NCBI GenBank assembly: GCA_963580455.1
Contig: OY756965.1
Span: forward strand, 21,116,902-21,180,901
DNA: 64,000 nt
Direction of reading: 5' to 3'
Source of the DNA: Euonymus europaeus
Taxonomy: Eukaryota > Streptophyta > Magnoliopsida > Celastrales > Celastraceae
Positions 48,021-61,000 of this stretch are shown in pieces; the first letter of the stretch is position 1; each line of letters begins with the position of its first letter. Position numbers and translations under genes: made by a program. The notes beneath the pieces are model-generated. The model was not told where the DNA came from. It worked only from the letters and a program-made list of their open reading frames with translations, and searched no databases.

Positions 48021-51000
48021 TCAGGCATTGGACTCCACATCATCTTCTATCTCACACACTGATTGAAGGGGACGACTTCCGGATATGAAACCACTTTCCG
48101 AGACATTATTTAGAGCACCATTTCCGAATAAACATACTTGAGGCTCGATCTGGTTCAAGCGGTTCCATTCCTCGTCTGATAAAGACCAACTGAAGGTGTC
48201 GATGTTCTTTCGTATTCGATCAGCCTTCAAGCTACAAGGTAGGACACTAGTTCCTCTGTGCAGTCCCCACCTTAGAATAACCTACAGCAGATCAAACCAA
48301 AACAACGCATAAATGTACTTTACAAGCAACAGTTGATAACTTCTAGTAAGTTGGGCAAATTGGCTTTCTTCAAGAACACAAAAATCAATACTAATAGTAA
48401 ATTAAAATTCCAAAATGACAAGAGCTTGCCCCAACATGCCTTCTTTGGCTATGTTTACCTTGACACAAGGCCAACAACGCCACACCAAATTGGTGCTAGG
48501 CTCCAGACAAGGATTTAATTTGTTAATAGTTCTTATGTCTCACCAAAACTTTTAGATTTTCTCTCAGCAATCTTGGCCTGCTTGGCATATTAGTCCGAAA
48601 CAAAGAATGTCCTCATCAAAGTTTCTTTCTTTCTTTTTCAAATGTCCAGACTCCAGAAGCAAATGTTATCTTAAAATAATGAACCAGATTACCTCGAAGA
48701 TCATCTTGAATATCATAATATTTTGAAGCAACTAGCAGCTCCTTATCTGACAGTTAACTTCGCCTTGTAAATCGTCATAACCCATCTTTTTAATGAAAAG
48801 AGTTTGTTTGGGGGTGTAGCACATGATCATAGAACTTGGGAGGGACTTGGAAAATATGGTGACTCACGGATAAATTACTAACAAAATCAGTAGATACTAT
48901 ACGTAGATGAACCATTAACACTCGGAATGTCCCTAACCCGCCCACTACGGGAGTCTTGTGCACGGGAATTGTTTGAAAAAAAGGTCGAGGGGCTATTTCT
49001 GTTGACTACTCAATGGAGATTATCTAGGGAACCTATGAAAAGTTAATGTTCCTTTTAAGATAAGAATAATATGTCAGCAAAATGTATAAAGATTATTCAT
49101 TTAGGAGATTCTGAAGAAGGTTAAGGTGGGTAAATATGACTTGATGAAATTCCTGTTCTGGTGTGAAAAATATGGGGAAGAAAGACAATGATCTAACCAA
49201 TCCCTTTAACTGAACTGTATAGACTGCCACAGTACTCAAATTAATCAAATTGCAGGAGCAAGTACACCGTCACAATACTCAAATCCTAAATACTTAATCT
49301 AATATCCTCTAGTCTCACATGGTCTAAAACTCATCTTCTATTCTTCTAAATCTATTCTATCAAAGAGAGGTTTAATTAATAACAGTAAAATCTCTTAGCT
49401 GACCTACTGACTCGACAACAACTAAACTTTTATTTTGTAAATTTTCACTGTATCTTAATTATATAGAAACCACACAAGATTCTTTTCTTTAAAAAAAATG
49501 TGAACTAGGATGCTCCATTATCCTCTAATTGAAATGAATGACAAATCAATTTATTACTAAACTTGGTTCCCTTGGCTAATATTTTAAAAGGGAACAAGGC
49601 ACACTCTGTTAAAAAAGTATTTAAAAAAATTGAAGTTAATGTCAGAAAATTCTATGATCAACACAAAGAGGCACACATTAAACAACTATACATGGCATTT
49701 ATATTCAAAAAGAGAGTTCAGACACACTTGAGTGAAATGATATGTCAATGAGTGAGACTCCTGGCACTTGTGGGGGTCTACTAAGAGGAGGGGCATATGG
49801 ACACAGAATTAGGACTACATCCGTGACAATGTTATTTTCTTGGTTTGAACTCAAGAAATCCATCTCGAGAACAGAGCAACCTTATCGTTGTGTCGAGTAT
49901 CAAGTATACAGGTAATTTTGTGTCCAAAATATACTACCTCCAACTTTTTAATTGAAGCCAATAACACAACAGTACATTTCAACTGTTCCACGAATGCTAA
50001 TCGGTGTTGTTGTTCCAGCAAAACCAAGCACAGTAAAGTGGCACCAGCAGAAGATGGAGGACATAGTTTTTGTTTGGTGGCTTGGAGTCTCTTGGAAAGG
50101 CATGAGAGTAGAATGGGGAAAAGCCAATGCCTACTGTGCTACAGTGAGTGTAATGTGTGGCATAAAACTCGAGACTAGACCACAGATGGCTCTACTGCAT
50201 CTTATTAAGGACTGTGAAACCACTTCAATGGGTCGACTGAAATTGCATCGGTCAAATTACTCAATTTCAAAGTGGACATAGCATATAGGATCTAGACATT
50301 AACAAGACTCAGACGTGAAAGAGATATTCAAGGACATCTATAACAGAAGAATCCAGTAATTAACTCCTTAGCAGATAGGGGCTTCTACAATATCCAAATC
50401 ATAAGCTACTGGAGTAAGTTTTTGGTTGCAGATTAATAACCTGTAGAACAGAGACGTGATTATCTAAGATATAATATAATACAATATTTTACAAAGATTC
50501 CAAGAATTTCCAGTAAATTATATATCTCAAGAAAATATGCAGTGGCAGACATATTGCACTTCTAAAGCAATAAAGCATGGTTTGTAAGCTCATAAGCATC
50601 CTCCATTCTGATAAACCTAATGATGCATCATTGTTCAGATAAGAACAGGAAATTTATCCTAGTAGCTAGCACTATCACTGGCAGATAAGGAGCGCTGATA
50701 ATATTCAAAAGTATACAGGACATGATGGAAAATAATAAGGAATTGTCAGAAAGAAAACTGAGTTGAAATACCTGTTCAGGTGTCTTTTTGTGTATGTCTG
50801 CTATCTCTGAAACAATGGACAATTTCAGCATTGGTCCATGTACTGATCTTGATCTTCTAAATGATATGCGAGGAGTCCCAGGTTCATCTTCCCCAGATCC
50901 ACTATCAGATGTTCCAGGACTTGAAGTCGGTACTCCTAAAGGTGTGTGCGCAGATACATGAATACCTTTCACTTGACAGAACTTTACTAGTTCATCCTGC

Positions 51001-52566
51001 CTCCAAAAGGGGTGTAACTCAACCTGACAGATACAATAATTAAGAACCTCAAATTCGTGGTTAAAACATCAGAAGACAATTACCAAAAGTAATGGCTAAA
51101 CACTTGAATAAAATATTTGGCAACAATAAGATGAAAAGCGAGGAAATGCTCTATTATCAATATAATTATTAGTGGGTAGAGTTAATTTCACGAGAAGGAG
51201 CACTCGTAACAAATATGCACAAATCCCGAGGAAGATCTACCGTCATCAAATATCACTCCTAGTAGTAGTCTTTGGGTCTGTAATCACTTCCCTAAAGATG
51301 CCTTCACAAAATAAATGCTCTAGAGCTGCCTAAAACAAGTAGATGGAGAAAAGTATAGTTCATGTGGATTTATGCAACAAAAAAAAGAGAACAAACTTTA
51401 AACATGAGCAGTAGTCGAGGTCTTCTGATCAGTTCAGCCTAAGCTTCGGTAGCTACAAAGATAAGTAACTGCAAGTATGTCATAATTCTGCCATTTCATT
51501 CTTCATGTTCCTATTAACTATGTTCCTGCTTGTTCTTAGTTGAGCTCCCTAAGACTAAATAATAATTAGGGGCTCATTTTTACCCTAAACTGAACACCTC
51601 AGTCATGGCACTATATCCTTAAGCAAAGGATAAATCTTATAAGCAACTAAAAGAAATTGCATCCATACACACAGAAAAATAAAAGTCGTTCCAACCAAGA
51701 GCACCTTGGTAACCCACTAGTGAATCCAGATAGATCAAAGGCATGTCTAATAAATAGAACAACCAAAATAGACTTCCATCTATAATGCAAATCTGTATCA
51801 ATAACGGAAAGATGCAGCCAATCAAATAGACTTCCATCCATAATGCAAATCTGTACCCCCCACAGAAAGATCGAAAGAGGTTCCCTCATCTATCTGCTGA
51901 TGGACAAGGCATTTTTAAAAAAAAAAACAAACAGGACTCAATGAAATATTGTAAAGTAAACAACTGAAATTCAACAAGAATGAGCACAATGGAGCAAACC
52001 TGATTGACAGCTGGTACAATTTTTGCAAATTTAAGCAGTTCTTTCAATTGTTGAACACTGAAATTGCTGACACCTATGGCTTTCACCAAACCTGATTCAA
52101 CTAGACCTTCCATAGATTTCCATGCTTTCTTCAATCGACTAAGAAATTGTCTATACTCACCCCCTGACTTTGAAGGAGGGTCAGTTGCATCCCCAAATGC
52201 AGAGATCTCGGGCCAATGCATCAAATATAGATCCAAGTATGTGACTCCAAGATTCTTAAGCGAAACTCTAACATAATTCTCAATCTTATTGAGTGAATTC
52301 ATGGTACAATATAGCTTAGAAGTCAAGAAGACATCCTCTCTCTTCATTGACCTTTGAAATGCTTCCGCCAGTGCTTCCCCAACTTCAATCTCATTCCCAT
52401 AAAGATGTGCACAATCTATGTGACGATAACCCACCGACAAGGCTGTCCTAACGGCTTCAACACATAGGTCGCCGCCACTCTGCCATGTTCCCAGCCCAAT
52501 GGCAGGGATCTTGGCTCCTGTGTTCAACACAAAGCAACTTCCTAGATTGCAAGACTTTTCTTTCAT
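48021..52566 (-). CDS. Aldo-keto reductase with a Ser/Arg-rich insertion
   Basis: Three exons, 52566-52000, 51023-50772 and 48281-48021, all phase 0, give 359 aa. It is an NAD(P)H-dependent aldo-keto reductase of the plant At5g01670 type; it reduces aldehydes or ketones, probably in the cytosol. The catalytic tetrad is complete: Asp51 ([11 protein letters not shown]), Tyr56, Lys84 (LTSKLY) and His117 (LYLMHWPE). GLGTWQSGG marks the barrel start and [13 protein letters not shown] and VNQVELHP the later strands. Residues about 221-251 replace the usual short loop after SAHTPLG with [11 protein letters not shown]...[19 protein letters not shown], a Ser/Thr-Pro and Arg-rich stretch that could be phosphorylated; I believe close relatives share it. 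The C-terminus is acidic ([10 protein letters not shown]). Introns are 976 bp and 2.49 kb; the first holds a repeat at 51768-51860. Confidence 0.88.
51768..51860. repeat. Short tandem duplication in an aldo-keto reductase intron
   Basis: AATAGACTTCCATCTATAATG followed by CAAATCTGTA recurs 59 bp later as AATAGACTTCCATCCATAATG plus CAAATCTGTA. It lies in the intron between exons 1 and 2. Confidence 0.7.
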
Positions 52567-55005
52567 CTCCTTAAGCTGGTAGAAACCTAATGACCCAGAT
52601 ACCAGAAATCACGGCTATGACAGAATTCCAACAATCTAGCTCTGTCGGCGGGGTTGCGTGGAATACAACGAGATACAGTAAACCCAAAACAAGACGAAAG
52701 TGTAAATGTGATTTACAGTGCTTGCAAACATCTAGTAATCAAATACCAATTCAAAGAAGTCAGCTTTAACAATTGAAAATACGCACAAACTGTGTATGCG
52801 AATTTGTCTGACTGAAATCCAACGGCAGAGTCGGCCGATAAAACAAGCCATCAACAACACGTTGCTCTCAACACGAAACTGCACGAGTCTCAAATCAAAT
52901 AATCAAACTTATAATTCACGAAGAAGAAAAAAAGAGACTTTGTTTTTATATACATATATTCGTATACGCATACAGAATAATACACAGCAAGTATTCAATC
53001 CGGGGTTGTAGTCAACAAAAACCCCCCGCCTAAAAAACAAATCAAAGGCTTATCTGTAAAATCAATCTCAATCTCAATCTCAATCTCAATCTCAATCTCT
53101 CTCTAGAAGGGATGCAGTCCAAGTCCAACATGTACACACGTAAGATAGAAGAGAAATTTGGGTTATTGACAAAAAAGTTTTCAAAGGTCTTCCACCTAAA
53201 CAAAGAACAAGCGTCGCCTGTATCCACCTACCACCTACCAACGGTACTACTACGTTCACTGACACAAAGTAGACACATGGCTGTTCGAATTTTCACCAAT
53301 TATTGATATGTTTGATTGGTGAAATTCTTGAAATGTGAATTTTAAGAGAGAAATATCGGATTCCTCCAAAAGGAAAAAAAATATTTCCTTAGAGGGTTGA
53401 CAATTATTATTTATTTTTAATAAGATACTTAATAATTTCCTTTTGAAAAATACATAACAATTAGGCATGTTAAATATGACATTTTTTTTATATTATTTCA
53501 TTTCTCATTGATCACCTAACAAATAAGATATATATTTTTAAATTTTACAGTTTTTAATTTGAATATTCAAATTAAAGTGTTATTTTTTAATTAAAATTTT
53601 TCATATAAGGTGACCACTCGGGTTCGATCCTAGGTAAAGGCGGGGAGAGGAGAAAGTGTTCTCCCAAATATAAAATATATTTCCAATAATATTGACAAAG
53701 AATGAGGATCTTAGAAAAATAGTTTTTTATAACATCATCTTTCCATTTATATCTCTCTATTTTTAGGGTTTTTTATTTTTTTATTTAGGAGAATTGGGAT
53801 GCAGGATTTGAACCCACCCCCTTTTTATCGGAAAGATTGATCCTTATATTATATGTATAATAATAGTCGCTCAACCGCAGACTCATTTACTTCCATTTAT
53901 AACTCCATTTTCGTTGAATTTGTATAAATTACATATCAAAATAAACAAACATTAATATGGTCAAAAGTAATGCCACAGTCCTGAATATTATCTTTATTTT
54001 AACTCGACTCTCGAATAGTCTGGATACAATGTGGCACCTGAGATATCCACTGATTATAAACACAAATATAAAGACTTCCTAATCATTCGACATGGCAACT
54101 GAATGGGGTAAAAAAAATTGGGGACAGCATTTTTCGTATTGTATTTTATAACTCCCCACTTGTTTCATGTTTTCTTAAGAAATGCTCAGACCTACCATTC
54201 AAAAGTGTATTGTTTTAGTAAAACCTAACATTCAAAAACTAAGCATGCAGTAACATGCACTAGGGGTTTGAATGGTAGAGGAGAAACATTGTCATTCATA
54301 CTAACCAGAAAACTTATCTTCCACATTGATACATTCTAATTGTCCTCCATACAAACAAAACATGATCCCTGCGATTAAAGCGGAAACCTCGTGCAGGCCA
54401 AGGCAGCCATTACAGGGCAAGCATCGTGGACGTCCAGGAAGGTTAGTTTCTGTTGATCTTAGATTACATATATTCTTAATTACTGCATTTGATATATTCT
54501 GGCTAACTGAGTTACCAACTTCCCAAAATTCAATATCCATAGCAATAGCAGATAAACGAAATAGGAAACAAATGGGCAACCCGTACTCAGAATACATTAT
54601 CATCACTCAACGTACACCATAAAAATCCCAACGAAAAAGTATTAGGATATTTTCTTCTACCCAAACCAAACCGCACCCAATAAAAAAGCTTTCATTTCTT
54701 TGGATTCAGTAAGCATTGCTACCAGAAAGTTGAGTGGAAAACAACAGAGATACAAAGTGCCAAACAAACATATGTAACTTTCAGTAACAGTCGCAACACA
54801 TTTCACAACCTTAGGTCATTCGTTACAACATCAACGCATTGGACGCCTTTCGAAAACAAACTGACTGTAAAATCCACAATATTAGCTTGGGATTCCAAAC
54901 ACAATGTTTAATGTTTGTTCCTCCCTCTCGTTTCTATTCCCCTAAAGAGGGTAAAGAGTCTCCGATGTCACCACAAATCCATCACGCTAGCATGCTAATT
55001 GGTCA
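52567..55005. other. Intergenic region between the aldo-keto reductase and TOM3-type genes
   Basis: The left end is the 5' flank of the reductase gene and includes the hexamer microsatellite. Two stretches look like tRNA-derived repeat pieces: GGTGACCACTCGGGTTCGATCCTAGG (53610-53635) and, reversed, GGGATGCAGGATTTGAACCCACCCC (53797-53821). Minus-strand 54440-54370 reads GRPRCLPCNGCLGLHEV in an open stretch of about 100 codons; I do not recognise it. No gene is supported. Confidence 0.4.
53062..53100. repeat. CAATCT hexanucleotide microsatellite
   Basis: About six perfect copies of (TCAATC)n followed by a short CT run, roughly 500 bp upstream of the aldo-keto reductase start codon. Such tracts vary in length between individuals. 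Confidence 0.85.
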
Positions 55006-58000
55006 TTAACGTATTGGATGATATTGAGTGATACCACGCTTTGGTGGCAACTTCCTCAAAATGAAGAGGACCAAAGAAGACGGCAATATCTCCACCAACT
55101 GCAACAACAAGGGGTAAAAGAAAAGAAAAAACAAACCTGATGGTGAGAAAACAGAACCCCTTTCAAGAGCAAGTGAAACAGCACAAATTAAAACCCATCA
55201 CTCCATTTCTATAACCCAATACGAGGAAACAGAACCCCTTTCAAGAGCAAGTGAAACAACACAAATTAAAATCCATCACTCTATTTTATAACCCAATAAA
55301 CAACTGAAGAGCTTGTGACTCAATAGTCCGAAAAGGCAACTGGATCACAACCACAATGTCGAGCACCTTAGTTGGCACTTGCCATCAACTAGTATATTAC
55401 CAACAAACTAAACTTGATTACGCAAGTACAATATCTCTAATGTCTTAATCACTAAGGAAGGAAAATAAGGCAATGAAGGTCAGGCATCTAAACCACTTTT
55501 AAGTGCCTTTACAAAAAGGTAAAGAGGCTGTTATCAATATGTTAACTCTCCACATTTATAGAATCACAAAAGAGGACACAGAATGAATTTTTTCTCAAAT
55601 AAATCATCACTTGAACTTCTAACCCTTCCCTCAGCTCCGTTACTCAAAAGCCAAACAGGTATCTCTCACTCCATCACTCCTGCCCCTTCCCTTTCCCTCC
55701 CCTTTTCTTCCCTCGTAACAATAGAGTTACTCAAAAGTATTTGATGCACATGCTCCGAGAATCCAGTACTGACATTCATGCATTGGCGCATAGAAAACAA
55801 ATAATAGCTTGCTTCATTTGCTACTACAAGTAACATGGAACAGTCCATGGACGTCTAGAATGACATGTCTATTATTTTGTCTCCAGAATTCTTAAATATT
55901 AAACAGCTTCAAATGCAAAGAAAGACCACCACACCATTTTCAAACACACGGAGCCAAGTAGTAAACCAACTGAATTCAGATCGTCAGGCAGGCTCTTTAT
56001 TCAGTGAGGAAATCTTTAAGCTAAAATATAACAACACACCAAACTCGGACGACAAAAAAAAAAAAAAAAAAGGTCATAACTTACCAGGTAATATATGAAA
56101 TTTAAAACTGGATGATCCAAAATGTCAAGGTCAGCAGCTTTATCAAATGCATTAAAGCACTCCTGTAACAGACGAACAATGACAGAGATTACAAGCTGAC
56201 ACTATAACTCTGGTATACATAGCTGTTTTTTTTGCTTTCAGCTTATCCTTGGTGCTTCTTTTGGGAAAGATTTGCATTGAATCAATCTAAGTGACACTAC
56301 TTAAATTTTCAATAAAATTCAACACCTGCAGACCTTGGTGATACAGGTAGAGATACACCAGAATAAATAACATATTAAAGGAAAATGTAATGGGTTTCTG
56401 AAAATTTTACATTGCTGCGTATGTTATGTGATTCTATGCAACGTCAAATTGGCCACCGTTGTCACGTTTCTTCATTTTTTATTTTTTGTTGATTGTGTTG
56501 GCTAAAATATTTACAAGTCCCAAGCCTCAAGTATAACAGATACAACTACAATATAATGGCTCTTAACATAAACTCACCATAATGCATCTGACCAGGAAAC
56601 ATGAAAAGCATATGGTGGTTACATAGCCAACCTGCTTGATCACAAACAAAAACAGCACATCAAAAAAGAAATGAAGTAAACAAAAATAATCAAGAAATCA
56701 CACTAAGTTTGGAATCAAATAATTACCTCTTGAAGCTTCTTACGCCGACCTTTAGATTCTACAGGGAACCGCTGCAACATCAAGAAAAGCCTGCCAGAAG
56801 ATGAAAATCACAGAGAGAAGAAAAGACATTAGCTTTGAACACCACATACAACAACATAATGTAAATTCATCCCACTACCACATTGTCTCATCCATGACTA
56901 TTGAACATGATATACAAAACTTGATAATTTGGAAACATGCCCCAAGTAAAAACTGTAGGCAGAAATGTATCATACAGCCAAGGACAACATGATGCACATG
57001 AAGGACCCATTAGAGAAAGCACATGGAAGTGCTCAGAATTTGGCAACTCCAATGCCAGTGACATTACAATACAAAAATAGTTAGATTTCTTACAAGGTAT
57101 CCACACCTAAACGACACGGATGGGAAGAGAAAAATCAGAGCTGAGAGTTATTTGGACTTACGGTTCATTCCAAAGCTTATAAACTATCTTCTATTTAGGT
57201 TTAGGTCCCATTTAAAGTTTCTTTGAATTAGTAATTTAGTATTATTGCAGGTTAGTATTATAGGGTTTATTTAAGCTTTAAAAGGAAAGTCATTGTCATG
57301 ATTCTTAGGTTAATAGAAAATTCGAATTTAATCATTATTAGGATATTTTAGGAAGCCTATTACTTGTTAAGCAAGTAGTATCTTTAAGGAGTCAAGTGTC
57401 TTTATTTATTAAAAAAACTTAGTACAAATAAGGTTGTTATGGCTTAGTCGGCAGCCTTTTGATAAATAAAATAATAATACAGATTTTCCACGGGTCTAAA
57501 CCCTAGAGTCTCCTTTGAGTCAATTCTATAGTCCCATTTTCTAATCTACATGTTCTTATTCTTGATTTTGCTATTCTAATTGCTAAAGCCTATTTTTCCT
57601 GCATCGCTATACTTTATAGCCAAGATATGGGCAGCAAAGCAAACTCCACGACTACACAAAATCTTTATTCCATCTATAGGTCAATGCGTATTACAAAGGG
57701 ACATCGCAAGCGCATTATGAAAGGGGGCCCAGAACTCTTCCACAAGGCAAGTTTTAGTGTCTCACATCCAAATTTATTTAGACCACCGTAAAACTTAATA
57801 CTATTAGCTTTTATGTTTAGTCTGAATTCTACATAAGAAAACAGGGTGGATTCGGCATCAGTAATAGTGTCTGTCATACCATGAATGTCAATGCCCTATA
57901 TAAATAGATTCACTTTGAGATTATCGTTACAGTACATTTAAGGCAATAACTTATATGGATTCCCCTAATATTAACAACTTAAAGCTAAGAGATATAAAAA

Positions 58001-61000
58001 GTTTTTACATTTGATTTTGACATGTTGAATTTATTGGTCAGAGACTCAGAATTGCTAAATCCCCTACATACAACACCCACAACAATTCATTTAATGTGCT
58101 CAAATGTAATAAGAAACAAACTGCCATAGATATTACCTCCCACCATAAAGAAGAAAGCCAAGAGCTGCAAACAAAGATACTCCTGCCAGGAAAAATTTAC
58201 CGGGAGTAAGTACCAGAATTAATCATCAACAAAGACTACAGAGTTAATTTAGTGGGTACGTGGTTAGAACCTGCAAAGAACATCTTTGAGACGACGATCA
58301 CAATAGGGACAGGTTTCCACCATAACACAAACCACATGACGATCTACAAACAGTTTAATAAAAAAAATGAGAGCCAGAAAATCAAAACCAGTACCAACAC
58401 TAAAAATGACCGGCCTTAAATTAATAAAACTCATTATCATTAGAAAACACTGACCTCATAGGATCCGCATAGGTAATATAGTATTTTAACAAGTTGATAT
58501 TAGTCAAGTAGGAAGGCAATTGTAGATGAAATAATTTGTCTAGATCTCATTTATCTCTTGCCTAACAGTTGCTAGTAATGACTTAGCATCCCTTCCACAT
58601 ACATTCTGTACTGATTAAAAAGGGCAACACATCCACTTAGAGAAGAAAAAAAATTTAAAGAGTCCAGGACATCAAAGTAAAGTGTGAGCCTCCAATCTTA
58701 TTATGAAATGGGCACCCATGGAAAAGGGGGAGTGATTTCATTGCTATTGTTCAAGTAGTTCTGCCATCAACTCAATTCCCAACATATATCTTCTTTTTTT
58801 TATATGAAAATAAATTTTACTAAGCACTAAGAAGGTGCAAAGACAGAAATTACAAACAGGGCTAAGCAAATAGCCTCTATGGCATTTTTTTAAGACCACA
58901 ACTTAAAATAATTCAACCTATAGACTGGTTAACTGAGACAGAAGGCACACTATTCCAAACTATATGTAGAACAAGATGTCACAAAACTTGTTGCCAGCAA
59001 AATAAAAGCACAACCTAACTAGCGATTTAGTCAATAATTTGGGAAAAAACAAATATAAAATGAAAAAAAAATTGTCATACTATATAAAGCCCCATTTGAA
59101 TCTCGCCCACATATTTGATAGCCAATAAGCATAGAAACATCAACTTATAGTCGTTTTAAGAAGTAGGGAAAAATACTGTATTTTAAAGTTGAATTTCCAA
59201 CTTTGAAGATAATTTTTTGTCCACTTTGCTGGCTTCTCAAAATCATGTATTTCCTTTTCTCCTTGTGTCCAAGACATGCACCCTATCGGTGTAAATACTA
59301 AATATAAAAGACAGTCAGGGAGCTACTTATTGAGGGATCAGCTTGTTTATCAAACAAGCTCAAGCCTAATATTGATAAAATGAACCTAAACCAACCAAAC
59401 TCAAATTTAAGTCTTCCAAGATGGGCCTAGGTTAGGTATAGCTTTTTAGATAATGAGCCAACTTTGCTCAGTCTGTTTACGCCTGTAATCCACAATCTAC
59501 CGAAGACCAAGATATACGATTGAAATATATTTGAGTGCAATTTTGATGCCTTAACTTTTCTTAACATTGATGCCTCAATTTTTCTTCAAAATTTAAATAA
59601 TAGAGGTGGAATTCAACAAATCCACGAATGCATGAAACTGTGAACGCCTAAGAACTGTTCTCTCTAAAAGCTTTCCAATGCGATTTGAAAAAAATAAGTG
59701 GAGTAAAATCTAAAGGCATGATAAATTAAACTCCACCACTCTCCTCTTGGGCATTTTTAATATAATTTTTCCCTGAAGGCCTTTCATTAAATGGGCCAAT
59801 TTTTTCAGATTGGCTCTTATAAAGAAACAAGCATTTGTAATATTGTGGCGAGTATAATTTATTAGCGCAAGAGAGTCAATGAGTTAGAACTCCTGCAATC
59901 TCCTCTTAACTTTGTGAATGGAGTTAAACTAATTTTTAACTGAAGCTGAATTGAAGTCTTAAGTGGAGGATATTCCAATCTAGATTCTAACTTGTCACAG
60001 ACCCTCACAGCCTTTGGACAGGCTCAAACTCCTAATATGATAGACCTGGGCCTATAATGGGCCTATGGATGTCACAAATATGCATGGAACAATAGCACAA
60101 ACAAGAAACTCACAACAACACTTATTCACCGTTGTGCATGCCAAACTTAGCTTAAACTGCACATTCTTAAACTATAGGGAGAGGATGTTAAATAGAAGTC
60201 AGAATTTGTTACTGGACAATCCCATGGTATTGCAAAATTGTGCTCCACCAGGAACAAAAAAGGTCAACCCCAATGGAAGGAAATTTTTCAAAAATTTGAT
60301 CAAATATTTACATCCCCTCCAATGAAAATCCATCAACTTCTTATTAAATATGATGTCTTTTGCAATCCAACACGAATTTTTTTTTTTTCTTCTTCCCTCT
60401 ACAGCTTTCATCCTATAAAGAAGAGGAAGAAGTTGGACAAAAAGGAAGATAAAAGTGCTCACAATGTCAGGAAGGAGAATGATAGACTAACTTCTCTAGG
60501 TGAAGGAAACTACGAGAGGAGGAAGGCAAGGATTCAACATAAGACGATGACACCTAAAGAAAAAAACCAAACTATGGGCGGGGGTACTTAATAAATACTT
60601 TAGCTGAAAAGCTTGCTGCATCAGGCAACCACACTGGGCAAGAAAACACAACCAACGCCTTACAAGGTCAATGTTTTTATCCCAAAAAAATCTTATCATT
60701 CAAAAGAAAATACCAATAAAGCATTTTGAGCTTTGTGACTAAGTAATTTTCAATTGTAAAAAATAAATCTCAAAGACACTGCTAAGACAAAGTTAGAAGA
60801 GCCCCCAATTCTTAGATGGAATGTTATTATGGTCCTTTTCCAGCCAGCCCTATCTTGTTAAGTCGAAAGGGGGAGCAAAAGAAAGAAAACCAAAAAAGTG
60901 ATGATAGCAATACATAACGTCCATGCTGAAACAATTTAGTCGAAGTAAAATTTTGGCTTCCTGTTAGCAAATGTTTGAAATGTCCCAGGCCCAGCCATCA

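Noticed and set aside
49888..50281. Overlapping + strand frames within the aldo-keto reductase intron
   Set aside because: No family features, no splice context, and on the opposite strand from the gene; treated as chance.
53597..53880. B-box-like GGTTCGATCC and a reversed partner
   Set aside because: Probably decayed tRNA-derived repeats, but no complete promoter, tail or target duplication was found, so not listed as elements.
54301..54606. Minus-strand frame with GRPRCLPCNGCLGL
   Set aside because: It looks like a Cys-rich motif, but there is no recognisable domain, no splice partners and no start context; too weak to call a gene.
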